From the NCBI GenBank assembly GCA_025200525.1, contig CM045763.1, positions 89,494,131-89,558,130 on the forward strand: 64,000 bases of DNA, given 5' to 3'. The stretch comes from Camellia lanceoleosa. Taxonomy: Eukaryota > Streptophyta > Magnoliopsida > Ericales > Theaceae. Under the pieces are notes generated by a model. It made no database searches. It saw only the letters and a list, made by a program, of their open reading frames with translations, and was not told the DNA's origin. Position numbers and translations under genes: made by a program. Below are positions 45,056 through 61,100 of this stretch, piece after piece (position 1 is the stretch's first letter; each line of letters begins with the position of its first letter).

Positions 45056-45123
45056 CCAAACCCTTATTGAAAAGCAAAAATCACTTGTGTCAATTATTTT
45101 AGAAAAATAAAGGACTTGTTAAT

Positions 45124-45280
45124 GCTATGTTTGGTTGGGAGATTTGAAGGGGGATTTGGAAAGAGAAATGAAAAAGATAGGTTAAATATAAATAAAACAT
45201 ACCTATATTTCACCTAGTTTCACATATTTTTTCCTTTTTTCTTTCCAAATTCCTCTCCAAATCCTCCAACTAAACACAGC
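45124..45280. mobile_element. MITE with about 40-bp inverted ends
   Basis: Left arm GCTATGTTTGGTTGGGAGAT… and right arm …ATCCTCCAACTAAACACAGC pair over about 40 bp, with GGATTTGGAAAG and CTTTCCAAAT inside. 157 bp in all. Confidence 0.7.
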
Positions 45281-45284
45281 GTAA

Positions 45285-46096
45285 AGAAAAAAAGAAAAGA
45301 AAAGAATAGTCACACACACACACACACGAGGACAATCCAACAAAGGTATCACTTAAAGGATTTGAATGTAAGATTTCCAAGTCTGCACTGGGGCATTGAA
45401 AATTTCTCTTTAATTTCTTGCTCTGGCATATCAAATTTTCTTTGCTATCATTTCAACAATGCTAGCTAACTCAAATTTGAGTTTACTTGAATGACTCAAA
45501 TTTTGATTTGCTGATTGTCTGACAATTAAGTGATAGTTGTGGTCGATGGGGTGACAATCGCGATACACAAATGTTGCAACAATTGTCTAGGAGGTCGTCC
45601 GGACAGCCGACCAACATGCACAAATTCAAATAATTTGGACAACCTAGCTACTAAAATAGAAGTATGATAGGTCCCAGTCTACATATATCATCACATAAAA
45701 GCAAGCAAGCAAGCAAGCTTATTGAAGTTGGTTTTTCTCAAAGAAAAAAGGGAACGTAAACAAGAAGAGCAATGCTTCTTAGATTGACTCCGTTATCAAA
45801 GCTGACCTGCAACCATCATTAATCACGTAGATCGGCTTTGGTGCTCGAGTCAATCTGCACATCAAGAAATTAGAGGAAGCAAAATGATTTTCCATCTTCA
45901 ATGTGCATAGACATACAATAATGAGCATTCTTAATTTGTACAATAACGTTAACATATATCTATGTACATTTGACAAATAATCATTAAATCATTCAATTGA
46001 TGAGAATTCTTTCAACAATATGGGACTTTTCACCGATGAAAAAAAAAATATGACTTTTGCATCAACAAGTCCTTCAGGGCCTTCTTGCATACAAAC
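45285..46096. other. 3' flank of the Yippee-like gene, no gene seen
   Basis: Mixed AT-rich DNA with a short (CA)n tract (45311-45327). No coding signature. Confidence 0.55.
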
Positions 46097-47802
46097 TTAC
46101 CAATTCTCCTTCACAATCTTGAATTTTTCTAGTACAATTTTCCCCTCCTTGTATTTTTGAGAATCCTCGTAGGCTCTTTCATACTTCCAGCCCAGCACCT
46201 CTCTGCAATAGGAGCAGTAGGGGTGGGCGCGGGTCGGTTGCGGCCACGAAACCTCCAATCCGCCATCCGTCCGCCAGATTGGTGGATTGGAGAAAATCAA
46301 TCCGCATCCGTCCGCCAATCCGGCGGATGTGGATTGAGCATATTGGCGGTTTGGCGGATGGATGCGAATTAGTTTGGCGGTTTAAGATTTTATAAATTTT
46401 CAACATAATTCAACTTGTGCACTTCTTCAAAAAAAAAAAAGTATTACAGTCAACGACTTAAAAAACTGTTAAAATCACTGTATGTCTTATCCAAAAAAAG
46501 AAAGTTTGAAACTTTAGAATATCACAATCACTGCATGGCTCATCTATATATTACAATAACAGCATGATTCATTCACATAAAGTATTACAATCTGTGATTC
46601 TTAAAATATAATAACAATTCAAACCATCAAAACCATGAAATATAATAACAATTCAAACCATCAAAACCATGAACAGGGCAGTAGTAGAGATTGTATGTCT
46701 CTGTATTGTTACATCTATATATGTTTTTAAAAATAAAAACTAACCAGCATATATCATATTTTCTATTTATTATTTTTAGAGTTAAATTTAAAAACTAAAA
46801 AATATAGATAAACAATACGTTTATTTTTTTCAATTCAAAAAATATATTCAAGTTGAAAATTTTTTTTTCAACTAAATATTTAAACTCTTTTTCAATTGAA
46901 AACACAAACAAAATATTTAAACAAATTGAAAACATAAAAGTCTTATAAATTATTAGGGGTGTTCGCGGTTTGGCGGTTCGGTTGCGGCCAAAGGAATATC
47001 AAATCCGCTATCCGTCCGCCAAATTGGCGGATTGGAGAAAATCAATCCGCAACCGTCCGCTCGTCATAACGCATCCGTCCAAAATGTGACGGATCGGTTC
47101 GGTTCGGTCGATTTTGACGGATCAGTATATCCGCTGCTCACCCCTAAGGAGCAGTATACATCGGCAATCGTGTGGAGACCAGTCATAAGATGTCGGTCCT
47201 CTTTAGGACCCACAACAATGTTGGTTGCATGAGAGAATAGAAATGCTCGTCTGTTTTTGGCCTGACAACAAATTCTCGTAATATTTATAATTTATGTCTT
47301 ACTAATTAAAAGAAAAATATATTACTATCCCATGGCAGTGTGAAATCCAAAAACAAAGATGAGATTACAACTTTCCTATCTAATTACTATTTTGTTTACT
47401 CCAAGGTTTCATACTTTGAAACTAAACGTATGAGTTTGTCTGGTATATTCGTTCTTTCTAAAAAATTATTCAGAAAAATAAGGGGCTACATGTATGAGTT
47501 TTTTTATCATGTACGAAGGACAAAATATTCAGAAAAAGTATTCAGAATTTGATATGTTTCAAATAGATTCATACTGGATATGTTTCAAATTCAACACTAT
47601 TCTGAGTATATTTTCTAAATACATATGCATTTTGTTTCAAGTTTAGATAAAAATTATGCGTTAGCAAATTGAAACTTCAAAACTATCAATCAAAACATGG
47701 GTACTTCACCTGAAAACCTTTGGAAATAATGTCATCATGAAGAGCAACATGGTTTCGACATTTATAGCAGCTGTACAACCTTGGACCAACAAATTCCTCC
47801 AT
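46097..47802 (-). pseudogene. Yippee-like (YPEL) zinc-binding protein gene, last exon split by a hAT element
   Basis: Exon 1 is 47802-47710 (ATG to a CAG/GTGAAG donor, 31 codons: [20 protein letters not shown]…). Exon 2 starts at 47261 after TTGTTGTCAG with [18 protein letters not shown], then [18 protein letters not shown]. The frame is cut at 47147 by the hAT element and resumes at 46209 with [20 protein letters not shown], ending KIVKENW and TAA at 46097. Without the insert, the exons join in frame to 106 codons with both zinc pairs (CYKC, CSYC) and the normal family length. Yippee proteins are small, conserved zinc-binding domain proteins. There are no other stops, so the insertion looks young. 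Whether the element is spliced out in RNA is unknown. Confidence 0.9.
46218..47146. mobile_element. Non-autonomous hAT element in the Yippee-like coding exon
   Basis: 929 bp, ends TAGGGGTGGGC and GCTCACCCCTA, with the exact 8-bp duplication AGGAGCAG (46210-46217 and 47147-47154), as hAT transposases make. About 140 bp from its left end (TTGCGGCCA…, CCGTCCGCCA, GGATTGGAGAAAATCAATCC) recurs at 46953-47060 behind a second TAGGGGTGTTCGC, so it contains a second, internal hAT end. No coding capacity; the short frames in it are by chance. Confidence 0.92.
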
Positions 47803-48988
47803 CAACCACCTCAGTGTTCTTGCTAAAAATTATGAAAGATCAAACTGAGATTCAAACTCGTAACCCAGATTGAATACCAGAACTTAAACCCAGAAACAAT
47901 CGCCTGAAAATCAACCTTGAACCAGACTTTAAGACCAATGAAGGATTGAATTAGTAGTGTGTGGGATCAATGATTAGGGAAGAATCTAATCAAACAAATA
48001 GAACTAAAAATAAAAGATTGAGTGAAAGATTCCGAAGAGAGAAATGATATAAACAATGGGGGTGGATGCTGATAAGACTGATTGAAGGGTCCCCTAAAAG
48101 AGATTAATGCATTATATTAAGTAGTTCTGTTATGAACACAAAAATCGATCATAGAACTGAGCAGAGAAAATATATACGAATAGATAAAATTTTACAATAT
48201 TTGTTGGTGGGATTTACATCTAAAAAAATTTATTCATTGATATATATTTTGTGTTTAATTCTATGCTCTTAGACATATTCTATATTAAAATATTACACCA
48301 TGATGTCGATGTCTCTTCAAAATAATAAGAGTCATAACCATATTTTACTTGGTCATTGGTTTACCCACTCCATCAAGAAAAAGATCTCAATCCTCTAATA
48401 GAAAACAAAAGCAAAGAACAACAAAACCTACATTAATTAGATTAGATGAGAACCCACAAGTCTTTCTTCAAAGATTGAATGCATATTTGTAAGCCACTAG
48501 ATTTCATTTATTATTCTATGAATTTCACTCAGAAATAGGAAATTTAAAAACATATGCGAGTGTGTGTTCAGGTATTCGATTAACTCACTAATAAATGCCA
48601 CGTCATGATCTGCTAATGATCACTAGAAAATCAACCTTGAACCAGAGTTTAAATGGAAACCCATAACTGTTTAGAGCAACCAATTAAGCAATGCTCTTGT
48701 AAAAAGATGATGAAGAACAGTTGTGTGAGGTAAACAATGAATGAAATGGACAATTATATATACACTCTCAAACTAGGGTTAGCATAACCTTCCCTCTCTA
48801 ATTACAGAAACGGGTAATGAGTTCTACAAAAGGAAGCCACATCCACCACATCAAGGTTCCAAATCAGAAAACATACAAAGAAATCCATATGTAACAATGT
48901 TAATGGAAGTTGCAGATCACAAAGAAACATCTTCCACACCCCCAAGTAAATAAATTAAATGAAAAAATATAAAATAATATATTCACGT
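47803..48988. other. Spacer between the Yippee-like and WNK genes, with a patchwork segment
   Basis: No gene. At 48579-48616 there is a copy of part of the WNK last exon (34 of 38 bases match 49735-49772, around AATAAATGCCAC). Ten bases further on, 48626-48650 matches Yippee upstream DNA at 47906-47930 (GAAAATCAACCTTGAACCAG). The leader of the Yippee gene is expected at 47803-48060. Confidence 0.6.
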
Positions 48989-52741
<3,753 letters not shown>

Positions 52742-53460
52742 TCCGGCAAATAAACAAACACCTAGCAGGAAAAGCGAGAAGAAGAGAAAAACAAACTGTT
52801 TCCAAAGCCTAATTAGAGAAATCCAAAATGAATGCGGAGGTGATCGAAGAAAGTCTCGGAGGAGGCAATAGAATAGCACTTCAATGCCGATCGCTGGCGC
52901 AATTGGAATCGACATTCAGCAGCAACATCGAGATCAAAGGAGCTCAATAGCAAAGACAACCCAGAAGATGATGATGATGAAGCGAAACGAGTCATGACCA
53001 TGAACCCAATTGCCATTTTGTGAATTTTCATTCATACCAATCCCACAATCACCATTTTTGAGTAATTTTTTGGGTTATTCGATTCAAACCCATAAAAAAT
53101 GAGGGTGTGAAAAAGCTGTGAAAGATCGAAGTGGGTTGTGGAAGTTTTAGAGGGAGACTGAAATTGGGGAAAAGTTGGGAAAGAAGAGACAGAGCGGAGA
53201 GAGAAAGAGCTTGATTTTAGAGAGAGAGAGAGAGAGAGAGGGGGGGTTAGGTTGGTACGAAAGAGAAGGAATGACCTACAGTTGTTTGGTTGATGATGCA
53301 ATTAAAGCATTTAAGTGAGGAAAAGATTAGCTGGTGTTTGATTGTTTGTTTATTAAGAGGATAAAACATTTGCTGTGCATAGCTGTGCCCTTTTGGGATA
53401 CAAAAACTAAAACAGCCTCTACTTCTGCAGATCTCAATTCTATCTCCAACTCCATCCATT
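52742..53460 (-). promoter_or_regulatory. Probable 5' leader and promoter of the WNK gene
   Basis: Upstream of the WNK ATG. Contains a (GA)n tract (53219-53240, read as CT on the gene strand), common in plant leaders and core promoters. Open frames at 52813-53301 look like leader sequence rather than protein. No clear TATA box was fixed. Confidence 0.4.
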
Positions 53461-54032
53461 TATATCTTCTTTTTATCTCATTTTGTTATGTATTTGAGTT
53501 GTATTCTACCTAAAACAAACAAAGCAAAAAAAAAAAAAAAAAAAACTCAAAACAACACAAAAAGGTGAATTGCATTATCTGTTTCTCTAATTTTAGCTAG
53601 ATTCTTTTTTTTTGAGTTTTGTAATTTTAATTTCATCAATTTAAGTTTTATACTTTTAATTATATTTTAATGTGATCTTCCGTCAATTGTCTGGTAATAT
53701 TTGAGATGACAAAAATCCACAAAAGACTCATGTGAACCACATGTTTTTTTTTGATTTATCAAATTGAAATGTAGATACCTTGTTCCATATATTCGTTACG
53801 AAGTGTTATTCCTTAAGATAAATTATAAATACACCCTCTAAGATTTAATTAAAATACAAATCACTTCCTGTAGTTTTCAAAATTGCATTCCATCCTTGTG
53901 ATTTCTAATTTCATAATAAATCGCCTCTTTTATTAATAAATCATCAAATAAATTAATGATTTTTAATGATGTTAAAAATATGTTTCAATTAATAATTTAG
54001 GTAATTTTATTATTGTATAGGATAACAATTAT
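53461..54032. other. AT-rich intergenic DNA, no gene seen
   Basis: Poly-A at about 53527-53544 and AT-rich sequence; the last bases ATTAT (54028-54032) are the target duplication of the next LTR. Confidence 0.6.
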
Positions 54033-54612
54033 TGTGTGAGCGATTTTCTGACCACACTGCCCGCTTAGTAGTCAACTGGAGAGCACCGGCAGAATAGATG
54101 GCACCTGGCTGACCTGCAATAGAAATATAAGAATCCCGCGGTGGTTCGTCCACCCGGGGGCACTCCGACGATCAAGTCAGTATATCTCTCAAAGATAATC
54201 AAGTGCTAAACTCACAAGCTTGAGTATCAAAAGCATACCTTAGACCCATGGGGGTGCCTCTCTTTTATAGCCAATACAATCCTAGTCCCAATAGGAGCCT
54301 GGCCCTAATAGACTCAGGATTACTGCTAATCTGGGACTCCCAGTGGGATCAGGATAAACTCTCTAAGAGTCTTATCTTTACCCAAACTGAAGTCTTCTCC
54401 CAATCTAGGACTCTTGTCCACATCCAGGTTGAGTTCCCTCTTCATTCTAGGACTCTTGTCCCTTATCCACTTATCTCGGATTCCGATATCTTCGGAGATA
54501 ACCTCGGCCTAACCGAGATCACCTCGGCATCACGACCAGGACACGTGGCACCTCAGCTGACACGTCGGCATCACCTTGCCACGTGTTGGTACTCAGAAAA
54601 TATATCCCCACA
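54033..54612 (-). mobile_element. Solo LTR with ATTAT duplication
   Basis: 580 bp, read on the minus strand from TGTGGGGATATATTTTCTG to CGCTCACACA. Exact 5-bp duplication ATTAT on both sides (54028-54032, 54613-54617). A TATA box (CTATAAAAG) lies at about 54262-54270 on the minus strand, and the TGCCCCCGGGTGGACGAACC segment recalls Ty3/gypsy Tat-type LTRs. It contains repeats of ACAAGAGTCCTAGA. No internal region remains, so it arose by LTR-LTR recombination. Confidence 0.88.
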
Positions 54613-54617
54613 ATTAT

Positions 54618-55565
54618 GAATTTCATTTTTTTAGTTAATTCTATTAAATAAAAAATTCTAATAAGAGGGTATTTGTAATTTTTCAAATCACATAAAACAA
54701 TCTGTATTTCAAACAAATTTCAAGAAATGTATTTGTAATTTATCCTATTCCTTAATACAATATAACAATTTGCAAGAGATCTTATTGCACCTGTGTTGAG
54801 GCCCAAACTAAAGTCCCACCACATGATGTGGGTCAGGAAGAATAAGTTTAATTCTATCAAGTGACTATAGAAATTTAAACCCAAGCATTAACTGATAAAA
54901 TTCAAATATTTACCCATTGAACCAACCATTCGGTGGTATGAATTAAGGCATTTAGTTTAATGATTGTGTAGTACCGCTTTGTAGTATAAAGTTGTAAGTT
55001 CAACTTTTATGGTTCTTATTTCTCCTCAAATTTGAGTTATTTCTTGTTGGGCTTGGTAATTATTAGTGTTCTGGCTGTTATTAGTTTTTTTTTTTTATTT
55101 TTATCTAATTTAATATAATTAACTTTGATATTTATAATTACTTTTATCCGATTGCTCCCCCCCCAAAAAAAAAAGGAAAAGAAAAAGAACTCGTATGAAC
55201 ATTTTAACAATTTGTGACCAAAAAGATACATTAATAAATTATATATCAATAGCCTTATAATTCTCTGATAAAAAAAAATAGCCTTATAATTCCACTTAAA
55301 GTCAACCAATTGTATTAGTTCAATTCATCATTCTTATACACTTCTATTTATGAGATCATGGGATCGGTCAAACTTTGCTAAATGCAAAAGTTAATAATTT
55401 CTCTTTTTAATGAGGGTTTTTTATTTTATTTTATTTTATTTTATTTATTTATATTATTATTATTGTTCATTTGTTCCCTATATGAGGTCATTTCTTAAGA
55501 TTGGTTGGCTGTTGAGCTTTTTTTTCAGTTATTGGACTGTGATTGTTTAGATAGAATTATTTTTA
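54618..55565. other. AT-rich intergenic DNA, no gene seen
   Basis: TTTTA repeats at about 55420-55445 and C8A10 at 55157-55174. The short ORFs are chance frames. TTATTTTTA (55557-55565) is the duplication of the next element. Confidence 0.55.
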
Positions 55566-55727
55566 CGACAATGCTACGTATCTCAAATTTTGTAACTCAA
55601 AAGTAGTTCAAATGGCCAAAACGACGTCGTTTTGAGTACAGAACAACATAGAAATAGTCAAAACGACGTCGTTTTGGCCATTTGAGCCACTTTTGAGCCA
55701 CAAAATTTGAGTTACGAGACATTTTTC
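55566..55727. mobile_element. Short Mutator-type palindrome element (copy D)
   Basis: 162 bp flanked by TTATTTTTA on both sides (55557-55565, 55728-55736). Arms of about 65 bp are inverted repeats, each holding CAAAACGACGTCGTTTTG (55617-55634, 55659-55676) behind CAAATGGC. Outer ends read inward: CGACAATGCTACGTATCTC and GAAAAATGTCTCGTAACTC. Confidence 0.82.
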
Positions 55728-56183
55728 TTATTTTTATATTATATACGGTCTCTTATCAATTGACAAATAGTGGTGATTTGGGAACTTAAAAAAAGCTGCG
55801 TTTTGCAGCTCAAAAACGTAGCCCATACCAATCTGAAAAGACAGGCTGATTATTTGGGAAGGCCATAAAATGCAAGCTGTGAAATTACAAGACTACCCTT
55901 CATGTTTACAACTTCAGAGTAAATTTCTTAATTTGAATGGGATATTTTGATCCTTTGATTATGATATAACATCATAAATAAATATTAATCAGACTAGCCC
56001 AGCTAACTTTCGGGGGAACAAGGCGATTCAAAGGCGATTCAACGACGACGAGATCAGTGAACAGAGACGACGACCAACGGCGTTGGTGAGATTGGGGCAG
56101 TGGCGAATGCGATCAAGCGATTATTTTCCTCAATCTCTTCTTTCTGCTTTCAGATCTTAATACTCTCATAGATTTGGGGCTTT

Positions 56184-58161
56184 TTGCATCACAAGGAAAT
56201 GGAGAGGGGAGCTCAACATGGGTATGGAGGATGGCAACCAGTGGTCCGTCGACATGGAGGTATGGGAGTGTGGAGCAAAAGGGATGAAGTGACTATTCAC
56301 TCAGTTTTTGTGGATAATATCCCTGAATCCATGGGATCCAGCGGGTTGCATAAGCTATTCTCCAACTATGGTGTAGTCACGGATACATTTATCCCTCATA
56401 AGCGCCGAAAGCTAACGCGATCTCGCTTTGGCTTTGTTAGGTATAATTGTGATGTATCAACGGCTATGGCAGTCCAAAAAGCAAATGGGTTGTGGTGTGG
56501 TGACTGTGCATTGCGAGTCAAAATGGCAGAGTTTGGGAAAGATGGAGGGGCCAAACCTAGAATGGACCATGCGCCACTGATCAGGAAGAAAGTAGAGGGC
56601 AAACACCCGTTCACGGCTGGATATAGGGGAATCAAATCATTTGTGGAGGTAGTGAGTGGCAGGGGAGCGGAATCTTCGACAAGCAAAACCATTAAAGTTT
56701 ACGAGGTAGGTAATGGGTGGCTTTATGAAAGTGCCGTAGTGCGACTTAAACCCTTAGCTTCCATAGATGATTTTAGGGAGGAAATGAATAGGAGAGGCTG
56801 TAGGGATATCATAGTGCGTCTTGGTGGTGGGAGAGATATTGTTCTTTCATTTCAATTAGCAGTAGCTATGAAGGAACAACTTGTGTCTATGAAGGAGTGA
56901 CTGTATGACTGGTGTGAATTAGTTTTGGCATGGCGACAAGGGATGGCTTTTGCACAGGAAAGGGTGTGTGGCTTAGTTGTTATGGAGTCCCATTGAACTT
57001 GTGGAACAACAGTACATTCACTAGTATTGGGAAGGTCTGAGGTGTAGTGATAGGCTTGGATGATGATACCAAGAGGTCGTTGTCTCATCCAAAGGGAAAG
57101 TAAGGATAGCTACTAGCTGTATGGAGGCCATTAACCAAACCATCCAGTTAGAGTGTAAAGGTGTAATCTACCCAGTTAGGGTATGTGAAGAACAAATCAT
57201 AGTTTCACATGTTGTACAAGAGCAGTGTGTTTGCAACTCAAAGGAACAAAAGACTGGTGACAGTTACTCTTTATAGGGGGTTGAAAAGATTCAGTGTACA
57301 GACAAAGGCAGTAGGCAGGAGGTTGATGCTGCTGATATTGGTGAGGCCGTGGATAATGGGAGTGCTGCGATGGGCGTGGGCAAAGGGGCTCCACATGATA
57401 GTGACGTTAACATGGAGGGGGAGGACCGGTTGAGGGATGTCTCTGTGGTTGCAGAAACAGATATGTTGATGGCAGTGTCAGAGGTTGAAGGTGTATGCGA
57501 GAGTGAATCTGCGCAGGTGGGGATGAGTTCCAAGTTTATCAATGAGGGTGGTAGGCGGAGTTTAGATGGGGAAATTTGCACACCTGGGTTTATCAGAAGT
57601 TTGAGTGGCTCAGCAAGGATTAGGCTTGGAATTCAAATTGAAGTGGATCTTGATAAGGCCTATTTAAATTTTGATAGGTCGAATCAAGGAGAGATAGGGC
57701 TGGCCCGTCCGAGTAGTAGTGGGTCATCTTCATCTAAGGCACTTCCAGGTCAAGTGGTGGGCTTTCTTAATCAAATGGGCCAAAATGGGGGTCAAGATAT
57801 AAGCCCAGGCCAAGCAAGAAAGGCAATTTTACAGGAGAAAGGGCAGGCAAGCAAAAGAAAACACCCGAAGAAAAAGAAGCAGAAGGGGCAGTCTGTGACT
57901 AACAGGAAATTGTGGGCAACATCACTAAATTTGAGAAAGGGGGCTGTTTTCAGGTCAGCTGTAGCTACCATATCATTATCAATGGCTAGTGGAACCAGTA
58001 GAGGTAGGAGAATGCTGTTAGAGGCTGAAGCTTCACTCCAAATTGGCAAAGTCCTTGGTTTGGACTATGAAGGCAAGGAACAGGAGGGAATCAGTAAACT
58101 GAATGCACTTGAAGCCAAGGATAAAGAGAAAGTAAGGCAGAGGGAGAGAGATGCTATCTAA
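56184..58161 (+). pseudogene. LINE ORF1, RRM-containing, frameshifted
   Basis: The start is ATG 56184 or the next Met (MERGAQHGYGGW). An RNA-recognition motif follows: RNP2 VFVDNIP and RNP1 RSRFGFVRY, with SMGSSGLHKLFSNYGVVTDT between them. The frame stops at 56898. The continuation in other frames (WLSCYGVPLNLWNNSTF, SIGKVWG, LDDDTKRSLSF, then VRIATSCMEAINQTIQLECKG) is the usual ORF1 middle. The part from 57349 is open again and ends at 58161 with a Lys-rich tail (KRKHPKKKKQKGQ). ORF1 protein binds LINE RNA. RRM-type ORF1 is common in plant LINEs. Confidence 0.88.
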
Positions 58162-58195
58162 ACTAGCATGTCCAGGTGAGCAAGTGTGTTTTAGT

Positions 58196-61100
58196 ATGTT
58201 AATGAAGATACAATCATGGAATGCGAGAGGGTTAGGCAGACCAGAGAAAAGAAGGAAGTTAAAGAAAAGTATTGCGGATAGAAAAGTGGACATTATTTTT
58301 CTTCAAGAAACTAAGATCTCTGCAATTAATTCTAATTTGGTAAAATCTATGTGGCCTGGGGATCACATGGAGTTTATGGCAGTTGATGCAGTTGGAAGAG
58401 CTGGAGGCTTGCTGTGTATTTGGAAACCTGAGGTGTTCCAGCTGCAAGATTGTTGCTGTAATCGTAATTTCATCCTGCTGGTAGGTACACTGTTTTTTAG
58501 CTTCAATTGTGTTATTATTAATGTTTATGGTCCTAATGAGGTGAGGCTTCGAAAAGAGTTGTGGAATCTTTTAGTTTGATTGAAATCCAAATTTCTAGGA
58601 CCATAGTGCTTGGGGGGTGATTTTAATGAAATAAAGATTATCTCAGAAGGAATTGGGTATTCTACAAGGGATAGAGGGATGAAAGATTTCAATGACATGA
58701 TTGAACAACTTGAGTTGATCGATATGCCTATGCTTGGGAGGAAGTTCACCTAGTGTAATTCCCAAGATAGGGCGAAATGGAGTAGACTGGACAGATTCTT
58801 ACTCAACCATGAGTGGTACAGAATTTTAACTTTAAACTTTGGGGCCTACCTAGATTGTTATCTGATCACAGTCCTATTATATTAATGGAGGATGATAGGG
58901 ATTGGGGACCTAAACCTTTTAGGTTCCTCAATGCTTGGTTACTTCATCCCAATTTCCTATCTTTTGTACAACACAGTTGGTCTGGGCTTGTAGTGGAGGG
59001 TTGGGCAGGGTTTAAATGCTTCATGAAATTTAAAGCCCTGAAGCAAGCCTTAAAACAGTGGAATGTGGAGGTATTTGGGAAGGTGGAAAATAAGCTTAAG
59101 TGTGTAGAAGAAGAAGCTCATGCCCTTGATTTGCTTGCTGTGGATAGACCTTTGCTACCTACAGAAATACTTAGAAGAAAGGAAGTGAGGGGTGATGTTT
59201 GGAGGCTTAGTAAAATGTTGGAATGGATTTGGTTGCAAAAATCCAGAGTGAATTGGGCACTTAAAGGGGATAAAAATACAAGATATTTTCACATCATGGC
59301 TTGTAGTAGGAATAGTAGGAATTCTTTGTGCTCCATTGTCGTGAATGGTACAATGCTGGAGGACCCTATGGAAATTAAAGTTGAGGTGAAGGCCCACTTT
59401 CTAAAACATTTCTCTGAAGATTGGAAGGTCAGACCTAAATTATCCGGGCACTTCAAGGCCATTGGAGGACCACAAGTTGTTGAACAATTGGAGGTTGAGT
59501 TTACTGAAGAGGAAATTAGTTCTGTAATCAAGACTTGTGATGGGAATAAGGCACCTGGACCTGATGGATTCAACATGGCTTTTTTCAAGAAATGTTGGAA
59601 AATTGTGAAATCTGATGTGATTCATTTTATGAGGGAATTTCATCAAAATGCAAGTCTGGTGGGTGGGATCAATAGCTCTTTCATTGCTTTAATTCCTAAA
59701 AATGATAGTCCCTCTTGTTTGGAAGAGTATAGGCCTATTAGTTTGATTGGTTCTATGTATAAAATTCTAGCAAAGTTGTTATCAAATAGGATGAAACAGG
59801 TGATGCCCAAGATTATTAGTGAGGTTCAGTCAGCTTTTCTGGGTGGTCGGAACATTATGGATGGGATTCTTATAGCTAATGAGATTGTTGATGGATGGAA
59901 AAGGTCCAATAAGAAAGGTTTGGTTCTCAAATTGGATTTTGAAAAGGCTTATGACTCAATGAATTGGGAGTTTCTCTTCAATATGCCCTCAAACTTTGGC
60001 TTTGGATCTAGATGGGTGAGTTGGATGAAAGCTTGTGTATCTTCTGCTAAGATTTCTATTTTGGTTAATGGGTCATCAATGCCTGAATTTTGCCCACAAA
60101 GGGGCCTTCATCAAGGTGATCCATTGTCACCGTTTTTGTTCAACATTGTAGCAGAGGGTCTCAATATATTACTGAACAGGGCAAAAGAGTTAAACTTAAT
60201 CAATGGGGTAGAGGTGGGGTCCAATGGCTTAAGAGTAACTCATTTGCAATTTGTGGATGACACTATTTTGTTTTGTGAAGCTAAGAATGAGGAAGTTTGT
60301 AATATCAAAAGAATTTTAAGATGCTTTGAGATGGCTTCGGGGCTGAAAATAAATTACGACAAGAGTATCATTTGTGGTGTTGGGGTTGATGATGGACTAT
60401 TGCAAGAGTTTGCCTTTAATCTAAACTGCCTCCATCAAAAGCTACCTATAATGTATTTAGGTTTGCCATTGGGGGTCAACCCAAGTAGGAGAAGTACTTA
60501 GAAACCTGTTCTTGTCAAACTTAAGCAGAAATTGGCTAATTGGAAGAGAAGACTACTTTCTTTTGCCGGGAGGTTAACTCTAATCAAGTCAGTTTTGTGC
60601 AATTTACCGGTTTATTATTTATTATTGTTCAAGATTCCTGTTGGGATGGCTAAGGAGATTGAGAAAATACAATTGGCTTTCTTATGGGGTGGATCAGATC
60701 TCAGAAGAAAAGTGCATTTAGTCCGATGGGAGGTAATTGCAAAGAATAAGAATCTAGGTGGTTTGGGGTTAAGGAGGATTAGAACATTCAATGACTGCTT
60801 GTTGTTAAAATGGTGGTGGAGGTTTGGAGCTGAGAATCACACACTCTAGAAAGAAGTGATATGCGCAAAATATAATGTTCAATATGGGAAATGGTTGCCA
60901 ACTTTGGTAGGTAGAGGTTCTAAGATCTAGACTGATATAATTAATGTAGCTTTGTTGAATCCAGACTTGCATAATTTCTATATTCATAATTCTTAGATAG
61001 CTTTGGGAGATGGGAGTAGAGTTCACTTTTGGTTGGACAAGTGGATTGGTAACGTGTGTTTAAAGGAGGAATTCCCTAGACTCTTCTCTCTATCTAATAA

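Noticed and set aside
52813..53301. Extra N-terminal coding exon of the WNK gene
   Set aside because: The frames there do not join in phase to exon 1 by a visible intron, and the ATG at 52741 already gives a normal WNK length.
56396..59646. Minus-strand ORFs across the LINE
   Set aside because: They are reverse shadows of the LINE ORFs with no family signature.
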